This document shows, one piece after another, positions 55,637-64,000 of a stretch of 64,000 nucleotides of DNA. Source of the DNA: Eupeodes corollae. Its lineage: Eukaryota > Arthropoda > Insecta > Diptera > Syrphidae. The translations under genes and the position numbers were made by a program. The stretch's first letter is position 1, and each line of letters begins with the position of its first letter. Below the pieces are notes generated by a model, which saw only the letters and a list, made by a program, of their open reading frames with translations, had not been told where the DNA came from and ran no database searches. The stretch is from positions 282,201,679 through 282,265,678 of the forward strand of contig NC_079147.1 in the NCBI RefSeq assembly GCF_945859685.1, given 5' to 3'.

Positions 55637-57129
55637 ACTTAAACTTAAGTCAAACAAAGCTGCTGGAGCTGACGGCATCGCTGCCGAATTATTCAAAGCA
55701 GCAGGCGATGACTTGGTACGGAGCATGCACCAACTCATCTGCATATGGTCCGAAGAATGCATGCCCGATGAGTGAATCTCAGCATGGTGTGCCCGACACA
55801 TAAGAAAGGAGACCCTCTAAACTGCGCCAACTACAGAGGAATCAGTCTCCTTAACATTGCGTATAAGATCCTCTCTGCCGTATTATGTGAACGTCTGAAG
55901 CCATTCGTCAACAACCTGATTGGTCCTTTTCAGTGTGGGTTCAGACCAGGAAAGTCCACTATCGACGAAATATTCACACTACGGCAGATCTTGGAAAAAA
56001 CCCAGGAGCTTCAAATCGATACCCACCATCTCTTTATCGATTTTAAACCCGCGTATGACAGCATCTATAGGGAAGAGCTCTACCGAGCAATGTCTAGTTT
56101 TGGCATCCCTGTCAAATTTATCCGTTTGTGCAGAATGACGATGGAGAATGCACGCTGCTCTATCAAGATCGGAAAAGATCTTGCCGATGCATTTGATGTC
56201 AAAAAAGGTTTAAGACAAGGCGGTGCACTGTCATGCGACTTCTTCAACATCGTTCTGGAAAGAATTGTGAAAAACTCAACCGTCAACACTAGAGGCACAA
56301 TCTTTCAAAAGTCCATCCAATTACTCGGATACGCAGATGATATTGACATAATTGGAAGATCAAAGCTTGATGTCAGTGGAACGTTTTTGAGCATCGCGAC
56401 GGAAGCGAAGCAGATGGGTTTAGTGGTCAATGAGGGCAAGACCAAGTATATGCTGTCATCAAAAAAGGACACTGAACGACGACGTCTTGGACAAAACGTC
56501 ACCATGGATAGCTATAACTTTGGGGTAGTTAAGGACTTTGTCTACCTAGGCACCGCTATAAACACAGACAACGACACCAAGCGCTGAAATCAAACGAAGA
56601 ATAACTCTTGCAAATCGTTGCTTCTTTGGACTTAGAAGACATGAGAAGTAAAGACCTCTCTCGAGTATCTAAAATCACCATCTATAAGACACTCATCATC
56701 CCGGTTCTCATTTATGGCACTGAGGCCTGGACCCTGTCAAAGAAAGATGAGAGCCTCTTAGGATGCTTCGAGAGAAAGATTCTTCGGGTGATTTTTGGTC
56801 CCGTACTCTTAGATGGAGAATGGAGGAGAAGATATAACGACGAACTGTACGGGCTGTACAGCGACACTGACCTAGTTAGCAGAATTAAAGTCCAACGGCT
56901 TAAATGGCTAGGTCATGTAGAGCGGATGGACATCAACGCTCCAGCCCGGAAGGTCTTCGAATCTAATCCCAAGAGACGGCGCAGTAGAGGAAGACCGCAA
57001 CTCAGGTGGCGCACCCAGATGGGAGAGGACCTCAAACAACTTGGCGTGCGAAATTGGAGACAGCTAGCTAGGGACCGAGCGGGCTGGAGACGCATGTTGG
57101 TTGAGGCCCAGGTCCGCCCCGGACTGTAG
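55637..57129 (+). pseudogene. RTE-like reverse transcriptase
   Basis: RT pieces: 'LKSNKAAGADGIAAELFKAA' (55637-55768), 'CANYRGISLLNIAYKILSAV', 'QCGFRPGKSTIDEIFTLRQI' and the palm motifs 'LFIDFKPAYDSIYREELY', 'GLRQGGALSCDFFNIVLE' and catalytic 'LGYADDIDIIG' (55772-56587), then after frame changes the C-terminal 'KITIYKTLIIPVLIYGTEAW', 'SLLGCFERKILRVIFGP' and 'RLKWLGHVERMD' (56608-57129). One-base losses near 55768 and changes near 56583 and 56640 break the frame. The catalytic Asp pair is intact. The motif order and the 'LGHVERM' tail are typical of the RTE clade. Confidence 0.85.
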
Positions 57130-57157
57130 CTCCACCTTAAGTAAGTAAGTAAGTAAG
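55637..57157 (+). mobile_element. RTE-like LINE, 5'-truncated
   Basis: Begins directly after the LOA UTR stub at 55636 and ends in a short tandem tail of AAGT units (57137-57157), the 3' microsatellite style of RTE elements. It contains the RT but no endonuclease. The related scrap at 1-165 shows the family is repeated nearby. The LOA tail does not resume after it, so this is either a chimeric junction or an insertion followed by deletion. Confidence 0.75.
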
Positions 57158-59455
57158 CTTTTCACTGCTGGTGTTTAACAATATATCAGAACATTTTTAA
57201 AGAACAACAAAAAAACATGTACTTAATTTTTCCTAGGAAAAATAGTATCACAAATGTATGGACAAAAAAAGTTATTAAATTACAGGTTCAAAATTTATAC
57301 AATTTTTATTGCCAAAGTTAAGGACGTTTTCTTTTTTAAGTCAAACGATTACGATATTATGAAATAATTAAGCCAATTAAAAAAAAAAAACTTTTGTACT
57401 ATATTTTTAACATTTTATAAAAGTTAAAATAACAATCTTATTATAAAAACATATAAAATTAATCTCTGGTTAGTCAATAGCTATTTTGATGTTAAATAAT
57501 TTAAAATAAGAAATAATTGTTTAACTACAAGGCTTCTTAAAGTTAATTAAAAGATACATATTTATAACATTACTTACATCATTAAAAATATATTTTCACT
57601 TTATCCAGAATTAACTGACATTCTGTTGAATTCTTTCATCAATTCAAGTTAAGTCAGAAACCCACGAAGCATTTCTTAAATCCTTTTTGAACATTATTTT
57701 AAACACGAAATATTGACATTTTTGACGCATGATACTTTTCCACTTTCTCGTGTTTACTGTTTCCCAAAACTAGTTGTTATGTTTTTAGTACTTTCAATTT
57801 TCAAATAACCCACGCGTCGAAAAAAAGAAACTTATATACAATCTTAAGTTAAAACTTTTCTGCAAATCCAAAAGCAAAAAACGAAAGAAAACCTGAAAAA
57901 CTTTCTCCTTAGTTACACCCTCTAACTAATATCAATTTGTCGAATCGTCTTATCTTTATTTCTTCGTATGTTTTACTGAATTGTAATGAAAACCAACACC
58001 TCCCCAATGAATGGTTACGTTATATTTATACGTAGGTACCTTTAAAAGGGTATCACGAAAACAATTTATGAACTTTACACCAACACCCAACCCCCAAAAG
58101 CTATGAGCGAGCATCAGCGCAACAAAACTTTAGTTCGGAAAATCGAAAAAACAAAAATAACTAAATATTGGTATCCGTTCCAAAACTCGGACTTTGGCAA
58201 GAAAAACAAGCAACAACCAAAAATAAAAGAAGAAAGTTCTTATACCATTGCTTCAGTGTACATTTCGGCCAAAGTACACAAACATTTATTTAAGTGTAAA
58301 ATTCAGTTATTAACTTTTCAATAAACTTCTTCGTCTACTTTTGCGATACTTTTGCTCACTGCTGAATGGAAGATTCGCTTTGCCTCGCCTCTTGCGCCAG
58401 GATGCCACATCATAACGTATCCGATTTCATTTGCTATACCGCTGCTGACGCTGTTGGCTGTTGGCTGTCGCTGCTATTGCTACTGCTACTGCTGTTGCAA
58501 TAAGTACAAATATCTATACAGGACACTTGCTGACTTTTTTCTAAGTTAAAACTGTAAGCCAGGCAAGAGCCAACACGAGCGCCGACAACGACGACGGACG
58601 TGAAGTTCTTCTTCTGTTACTTCGTCCTAAAAGAAGGACTTATTGGGGGTAAATTACAAGAAAACCAGATGTCCTTGCTTTTGCTTTTATAACCTTAAAC
58701 TTTTACTTGTTTACTATTTATAAAAGGTACAGTAGCTAGTTGCAGTAGTACTGTAGATTGCTTTTGATAGAAAAAAGTTTTTCTCATTTCTTTTCTTTTT
58801 TGACGAAGAAAAAGTTCCAATGAGACTAATTAGTCATTTTCTATTGCACCAATTATTTCGCTGGGTTTCTGTGAAATATTTCTGTCATCGGACTGTCATT
58901 GGATCAGGGTGGGTTTTTGGTGAGAAGAGATATATTATTTATAATCCAAGGACACTCGTTAGTTTTTAAGGAAGTGTTTGTGTTTTTGAAATGTACGAGT
59001 AGCTAAAATGTTATAGATAATTTTGAAAAATCGTTGCTTAACAAACTTCTTTGAGGAAAATCCAAATTCAACCTCGTACAACCTCACAAGTAAATTTAAA
59101 TTTCAATGGAAGCAAGATTTTATTGTCTTTAATAACCGAAATAAGGATTTACAAAAATGTTTTGTTCTTTGGGAATTTTAGGGGCCATATACGTATGTAT
59201 GCATGTAGGATATCATCATTGATATTTCCTCGATAATTGATAATTTCCTCGTAAAATCAGACGAGGAATTATTGCTGTTTTTGTTTTAGCCGTTCAACTT
59301 AAATCTGCTGTTAATAAGTCATGTTTGCAATCTCTATTACTAAATTAAAATATTAATTAAAACTGTTTAAATGAATTACTTATAATAAACCTTAATCAAT
59401 AAGAAAGAAGCCTTTTGATTCCTACATATTTGGGGGCTCCACAAAAAAAAAAAAA
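57158..59455. other. Unannotated stretch
   Basis: No gene supported. AT-rich, with a (CTG)n-like stretch near 58445-58500 within a locally GC-richer 58330-58610 part that could be exon- or promoter-like, but no open frame there has a recognisable motif. Confidence 0.4.
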
Positions 59456-61064
59456 AAAAAGAGGCTGGGATGCGACCCACACTGATAACTTCCCATCCCG
59501 TCCGTCGATTTGTCTTGCTTAAAAGTTTGTCTTTATGTACTCGTATCAATTTTTACCAAATTTGGGTACCTACTCTTTTTGTAGATTTTATTTTTTATAT
59601 GAAAAAACGGACTGTTGGATTTTTATATAAAAATTACTGAAAATCGAAAACAATATTTTCTGTGAAATAAAATAAATTTCAAGCCAATATTTTTAAGTTT
59701 TGAAAATCTATTTGAGTCGAAAGTAAATTTTTACGAAGTTTTAGTATTGTTTTTATTTTAGAGTTTTAGTTTTTGTAAAAAAAACTGTCAATTCGATTTT
59801 TGTTTAATTTAACCAACAATATTTCTTATGAGATAAAATTACTTTAAAGCCCATACTTAAAATTTTTAAAGAGATATTTCAGTAAAAATCAATTTTTACC
59901 AACTTTCATACATTTTTTTTTAGGTTTTTATTTTTTGTAAAAAAAATGTCAATTCGATTTTTTTCAAACTTTAATTGAATGTTGACAGCAAGATTTTTTG
60001 AAAGATAAAAGTAAATTAAAGCCAATATCTCAAAGTTTTGAAAAGATATTTGAGTCGAAAATCAATTTTTACCAACTTTTATACATTTTTTTTTAGGTTT
60101 TTATTTTTTGTAAAAAAACTGTCAATTTGATTTTTTTCAAACTTTAATTGTATGTTGACAACAATATTTTTTGAAAGATAAAAGTAAATAAAAGCCAATA
60201 TCTCCAAGTTTTGAAAAGATATTTGAGTCGAAAATCAATTTTTGCCAACTTTTATAATTTTTTTTTATAGGTTTTTATTTTTTGTAAAAAAAACTGTCAA
60301 TTTGATTTTTTTCAAACTTTAATTGTATGTTAACAACAAGATTCTTTGAAAGATAAAAGTCAATTAAAGTCAATATCTCAAAGTTTTGAAAAGATATTTG
60401 AGTCAAAAACAATTTTTACCAACTTTTATAATTTTTTTTGTAGGTTTTTATTTTTTGTAAAAAAAACTGTCAATTCGATTTTTTTCAAACTTTAACTGAA
60501 TGTTGACAACAAGATTTTTTGAAAGATAAAAGTAAATTAAAGCCAATATCTCAAAGTTTTGAAAAGATATTTGAGTCGAAAATCAATTTTTTTTTTCAGT
60601 TTTATTGATTTAAAAAAAAAACCGTTATATTGATTTTTTCAAAAAATATACCTTTTTGGTATCACGTTACAATCTATTATATAAAATTTAATTCAAGTCT
60701 CTAGCGTTTTTGGTTCGTAAGATATTTAGGGTTAACGAAAATTTTCACCTTTTTTTCAAACTGCTATGGTAAAAAACCACCCACGCAATTTTCTTTAGAG
60801 CCCTTTCTGCATCTTTCTGCCTTTTTATCTGTATAACAAAATTTATTTGAAGTCGATATCTCTTCTGGTTCTTGAGCTATGGACGACGAAAAAAACGTCG
60901 CGTCGGACGTACGGACGTACAAACGTACGTACACACGCACGCACAGACATCTTTCTAAAAATCTTTTATTTCGACTCTAGGCACCTTGAAACGTCGAGAA
61001 ATGTCAAAATTTTCAATTTGACAAATCGGACCCATTACAATAACTTCCTATGGGAAGTTAAAAA
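59456..61064 (+). mobile_element. Large TIR element, copy C, with longest tandem array
   Basis: Begins after an A-run with aaaaagaggctgggatgcga and includes the cgtccgtcgatttgtcttgc block, then about six tandem units of 161-175 bp (word 'ctgt(c/t)' plus 'aattcgattttt' at 59612, 59787, 59948, 60121, 60296 and 60469), the conserved ORF from 60847 and the hairpin aacttcctatgggaagtt. Like copy A it ends at 'aagttaaaa' and lacks the far inverted terminus seen in copy B. It joins a (AAT)n tract and then a Gypsy-like Gag. Confidence 0.65.
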
Positions 61065-61413
61065 TAATAATAATAATTTTTCTATAATCTCGAAAAATCT
61101 CACTGTCGATCAATTAAAAGAAAAACTTGAAAGTCTTGGCTTAGATATTACAGGTGTAAAAGCAGTGCTGGTTGATAGACTTGATAAGGCGTTGGAGGAG
61201 AAAAGTAAATCCGAGTTTGAGAGCAATAATAATCAAATAGATCTGGAGCAGAAGAGCGAACAGATAATGTCGCTTCAGGGTTCTAAGGCTGGAGAATCAA
61301 TGAGTCGCAGCGGAGTAAAAGACATCGAAAATTTGTTAACTACTTTCAGTGGCGATGACAACGTTTTAATTAAAACGTGGCTAGCAGAAGCTGAGGAACT
61401 TGTTGATCTTTAG
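60847..61413 (+). CDS. Fused frame: TIR-element ORF into Gypsy Gag with SAP-like domain
   Basis: The first ~73 codons are the conserved TIR-element ORF ('MKSISLLVLELWTTKKTS' to 'THYNNFLWEVK'). An Asn run from the AAT tract follows, then Gag: 'LTVDQLKEKLESLGLDITGV' with 'KAVLVDRLDKALEEK' (an SAP-like helix pair) and 'VKDIENLLTTFSGDDN' with 'TWLAEAEELVDL'. It ends at TAG 61411-61413, with a second TAG two codons on, after which the Gag frame continues. The fusion is probably accidental: one frame happened to join another at an element boundary. It could still give a translated hybrid if transcribed. Confidence 0.4.
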   Translation: MKSISLLVLELWTTKKTSRRTYGRTNVRTHARTDIFLKIFYFDSRHLETSRNVKIFNLTNRTHYNNFLWEVKNNNNNFSIISKNLTVDQLKEKLESLGLDITGVKAVLVDRLDKALEEKSKSEFESNNNQIDLEQKSEQIMSLQGSKAGESMSRSGVKDIENLLTTFSGDDNVLIKTWLAEAEELVDL

Positions 61414-63431
61414 AACTAGTCCTACATAGAGAAATATGTTTTTGCAAAAAAACAACTTTCTGGATCTGCACGCATTTTCATTCACACGTGCAAATGTTCT
61501 TCGTATGCTGACTTTAAGACAAAGCTGTGCACAGAGTTTGAAAAGCCAGTCTGTAAAGCTGAAATTTATAACAAATTACAAACCAGAAAGATGAACAAGA
61601 GTGAGCGTTTTCGTGAGTTCGTCTACAAGATGCAGGAGCTGGGTCAACTTGCAGAGATTGACAAAAGTTCCCTTATTTGGTACATCGTGAATGGTACTCC
61701 AGGTTCTGGCGAAGGTAAAATGTTGTTGTACAACTGTAAAACTATAGCGCAGCTGAAGGAGCAGTATGAGGTATATGAGAGGGTTTGCAAAGCTAGTAAT
61801 TCAAGTGGTGTTAGTAATTTTGGTGGTTTTGGTGGCAACAACATCAGCAGCAGAAACGTGGGAGCCGACAAATTTCGAAGCAGTGGTGGAGCGAATAAAA
61901 GGAATCACAATCATCGTCCGTATCTTTGTTTCAATTGTGGGTCAACGGAGCACCAACGAAAAGATTGTAAATCTGAAACAAAATGTTTTTCATGCAACGG
62001 AGCTGGACACATGGCACCCACATGTCCAAACAAAAATCAACCAAAAGCAGCAAATACAATCTCAGTATTAAATTATAAAAACGTGATTATTAATAATAAT
62101 TTGTCATTTCAGGCGTTAATAGACACTGGTGCTCAAGTATCACCGATGCGAGAAGATGCTTTTTGTAAGCTTAAGATGACCTGTTTGGCCGCAACACATA
62201 TAGGTCTTGTTGGATTGGCATCGGCAAAAGTCAGAACTATTGGAAGCTTCTATGGTATGGTAATTATTGATGATGTCAGCATAGAGTCGTCGATATAAGT
62301 AGTGCCAACAGCTGCAATAAATTTTGAGGTTATAATAGGCAATGACATCATTTCCAAAGCCAGTGTTATTTTTGGCAAAAATGGTGCGATTTTTACAAGC
62401 AGGATTAACTTAATTTCGTTATGCAGATCGATATTAATGAGAATGCCGAAGTTGATGCACCAATCAAATATGCAGCTGATGTTAAACGCCTGGTCCAAAA
62501 CTATAAGCCGAATCCAAAAAGAAAATGTCCGACTGAGATGACTGTAATGCTGGAAGATGAAACACCTGTTTATTGCCAACCCCGCCGCCTTTAGATTAGT
62601 GAAAAAAAGTGGTGAAGCAGAAAGTTGAAAAATGGCTTGAAGACGGAATTATTAGGTCATCGTCTTCAACTTTTAGCAGCCCAGTGGTTGTTGTAAGCAA
62701 AAAAGACGGCAGCCCAAGAGTTTGTATTGATTATCGCCGATTAAATTCAAAAACTATTAAAGTTAGATTTCCTCATTCTATAGCTGAAAACATAATTGAT
62801 AATTTACAGGGAGCAAAGGTCTACACAACACTGGACCTGAAAAATGGGTATTTTCACGTCCCAGTTGCAGAAACCAACAAAAAATTTGATTGAGTGGTTT
62901 TTTCAGGAAGTATATTAAAAACTACTCGATGATAGCTAAACCTCTTTCTGATTTAACTAAAAAAGATGTTAAATTTCAATTTTCTTCCCAGCAGCGCAAA
63001 GCTTTTCACGATCTGAAAGATTCTCAAATAAAAAACCCTGTGTGAGCTATTTACAAACAAAATGGGATCACAGAAGTTCACACGGATGCAAGTCAAGTAG
63101 GAATCGGAGCGATAATGCTGCAGCAAGGTGATGACAAAAAATTCCATCCAATTTGTTATTATAGCCGCAAGAACAGTTTATCCGAAGAAAAATGCACAGC
63201 TATGTGTTGGAGGTTTTTGTTGTTTACAAAGCATTGGAAAAGTTTCGCGTCTATCTCCTAGGAACAAGATTCAAGGTTGTCACCGATTGTATAGCATTCC
63301 GCCAAAAAGTGTTAAAAAGTGAGCTGCCAAATGCTGTAAAAAGATGGATAATGTATCTTCAGGACTTTGACTACACAGTTGAACTTCGGCCTGGAACTCG
63401 AATGACTCACGTTGATACACTAAGCCTGTGG
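61078..63431 (+). mobile_element. Second Ty3/Gypsy-like element, LTRs not seen, RT core deleted
   Basis: Gag, zinc knuckles, protease, part of RT and part of RNase H in the usual order, related to but clearly different from the element at 28.6-33.9 kb. No LTR is visible. The left side abuts the TIR element and the right side is cut by a mariner inserted at TA 63432-63433. Multiple stops and a deletion make it non-functional. Confidence 0.8.
61591..62298 (+). pseudogene. Gypsy-like capsid end, nucleocapsid and protease
   Basis: In frame with the Gag piece upstream apart from two TAG codons (61411-61419). It carries the capsid tail 'ERFREFVYKMQELGQLAEID' and 'LLYNCKTIAQLKEQYEVYER', a Gly/Ser linker, zinc knuckles 'CFNCGSTEHQRKDC' and 'CFSCNGAGHMAPTC', and protease 'FQALIDTGAQVSPM' with 'TIGSFYGMVII'. 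A TAA at 62296-62298 breaks the protease, which continues in frame ('INFEVIIGNDIIS'). The order matches the first Gypsy element; there the capsid-knuckle junction carries a stop that is absent here. Confidence 0.8.
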
Positions 63432-63434
63432 TAA
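62302..63434 (+). pseudogene. Gypsy-like protease end, RT fragment and RNase H fragment
   Basis: A linker with 'YKPNPKRKCPTEMTVMLEDE' leads to RT 'VEKWLEDGIIRSSSSTFSSP', 'DGSPRVCIDYRRLNSKTIK' and 'VYTTLDLKNGYFHVPVAETN' (62609-62893). The sequence then jumps to the thumb/tether region ('GFFRKYIKNYSMIAKPLSDL'-like, from 62905), so the palm with the catalytic YxDD box is deleted. RNase H remains as frameshifted pieces 'VHTDASQVGIGAIMLQQ' and 'KFRVYLLGTRFKVVTDC' up to 'MTHVDTLSLW' at 63429, where a mariner interrupts. Confidence 0.75.
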
Positions 63435-64000
63435 AGGGTGATTTTTTTGAGGTTAGGATTTTCATGCATTAGTATTTGACAGATCACGCGGGATTTCAGA
63501 CATGGTGTCAAAGAGAAAGATGCTCAGTATGCTTTGACATTTCATCATGAATAGACTTACTAACGAGCAACGCTTGCAAATCATTGAATTTTATTACCAA
63601 AATCAGTGTTCGGTTCGAAATGTGTTTATCGACAAATTTTGTTCAGCGATGAGGCTCATTTCTGGTTGAATGGCTACGTAAATAAGCAAAATTGCAGCAT
63701 TTGGAGTGAAGAGCAACCAGAAGCCGTTCAAAAACTGCCCATGCATCCCGAAAAATGCACTGTTTGGTGTGGTTTGTACGCTGGTGGAATCATTGGATCG
63801 TATTTTTTCAAAGATGCTGGACGCAACGTTACGGTGAATGGCGATCGTTATCGTTCAATGCTAACAAACTTTTTGTTGCCAAAAATGGAAGAACTGAACT
63901 TGGTTGACATGTGGTTTCAACAAGATGGCGCTACATGCCACACAGCTCGCGATTCTATGGCCATTTTGAGGGAAAACTTCGGAGAACAATTCATCTCAAG
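63434..64000 (+). mobile_element. Mariner-family transposon (copy 3), truncated by the window end
   Basis: TIR aagggtgatttttttgaggt preceded by TA at 63432-63433. It is near-identical to the right end of the copy at 45-46 kb and sits in the opposite orientation. Its transposase begins at 63547 with 'MNRLTNEQRLQIIEFYYQNQ', then lacks the helix-turn-helix and linker region (a deletion near 63628 joins the 'SVRNV' block to the first catalytic block). It keeps 'GRNVTVNGDRYRSMLTNFLL' and 'MWFQQDGATCHTARDSMAIL', which are damaged in the other copy. The third catalytic Asp lies beyond the window. Confidence 0.85.

Noticed and set aside
59612..60640. Tandem array considered as a CRISPR-like or regulatory array
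   Set aside because: Units are ~173 bp, diverged, without unique spacers, and occur within a transposon in a eukaryotic genome; it is a satellite-like internal repeat.

Overview
This window looks like AT-rich nuclear DNA from an insect, most likely a fly (Diptera). That view rests on the mixture of mobile-element families (copia with its half-tRNA primer site, LOA, RTE and CR1-like LINEs, mariner, hAT/ZMYM-like, PIF/Harbinger-type MITE, Helitron) and on the absence of any bacterial or organellar features. I found no intact host gene, tRNA or rRNA. Almost everything recognisable is a transposable element (TE), mostly broken and often nested. Only one long reading frame is fully open: a 1,342-codon LINE protein at 50562-54590.

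Region 1 (1-19.1 kb): an RTE-type LINE scrap; a fold-back MITE; a TA-flanked terminal-inverted-repeat (TIR) family (copies at 2.5, 14.8-19.1 and 44.5 kb); a multicopy cysteine-rich protein pseudogene cut in two by a mariner; copy A of a second TIR family carrying a ~173-bp tandem array and a short conserved ORF; a ~480-bp three-unit tandem repeat; two more MITEs, one with TTA target duplications; and a dead LINE (minus strand) inserted into the second TA-TIR copy with a visible target duplication.

Region 2 (19.1-36.6 kb): quiet sequence with microsatellites, then a degenerate copia element, a hAT transposase tail, and a complete-length Ty3/Gypsy element (28649-33893, minus strand) whose two 379-bp LTRs differ at only two positions although its genes are broken by stops and frameshifts. 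These are followed by TIR family copy B and a Helitron helicase remnant with a recognisable 3' terminus.

Region 3 (36.7-48.4 kb): a LOA-like LINE 3' half (RT plus RNase H) ending in CTAAC repeats, a second copy of the dead LINE from region 1, the third TA-TIR copy, a 1.27-kb mariner, and a hAT/ZMYM1-like transposase pseudogene.

Region 4 (48.4-57.2 kb): a three-layer nest. A LOA element (ORF1 with a DUF4780-like domain; ORF2 endonuclease) is split by a CR1/L2-like LINE with AGTACA duplicated on both sides. The LOA ORF2 has lost its RT and runs into its own 3' UTR, where an RTE RT begins. The CR1-like LINE has ORF1 fused in frame to RT with most of the endonuclease missing.

Region 5 (57.2-64 kb): quiet sequence, then TIR family copy C whose short ORF runs without a stop into the Gag of a second Gypsy-like element. 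That element has lost the RT catalytic core and is cut by a third mariner that leaves the window.

The genes do not work together as one system. The value of the window lies in the order of insertions, the shared repeat families and the unusual LINE protein.
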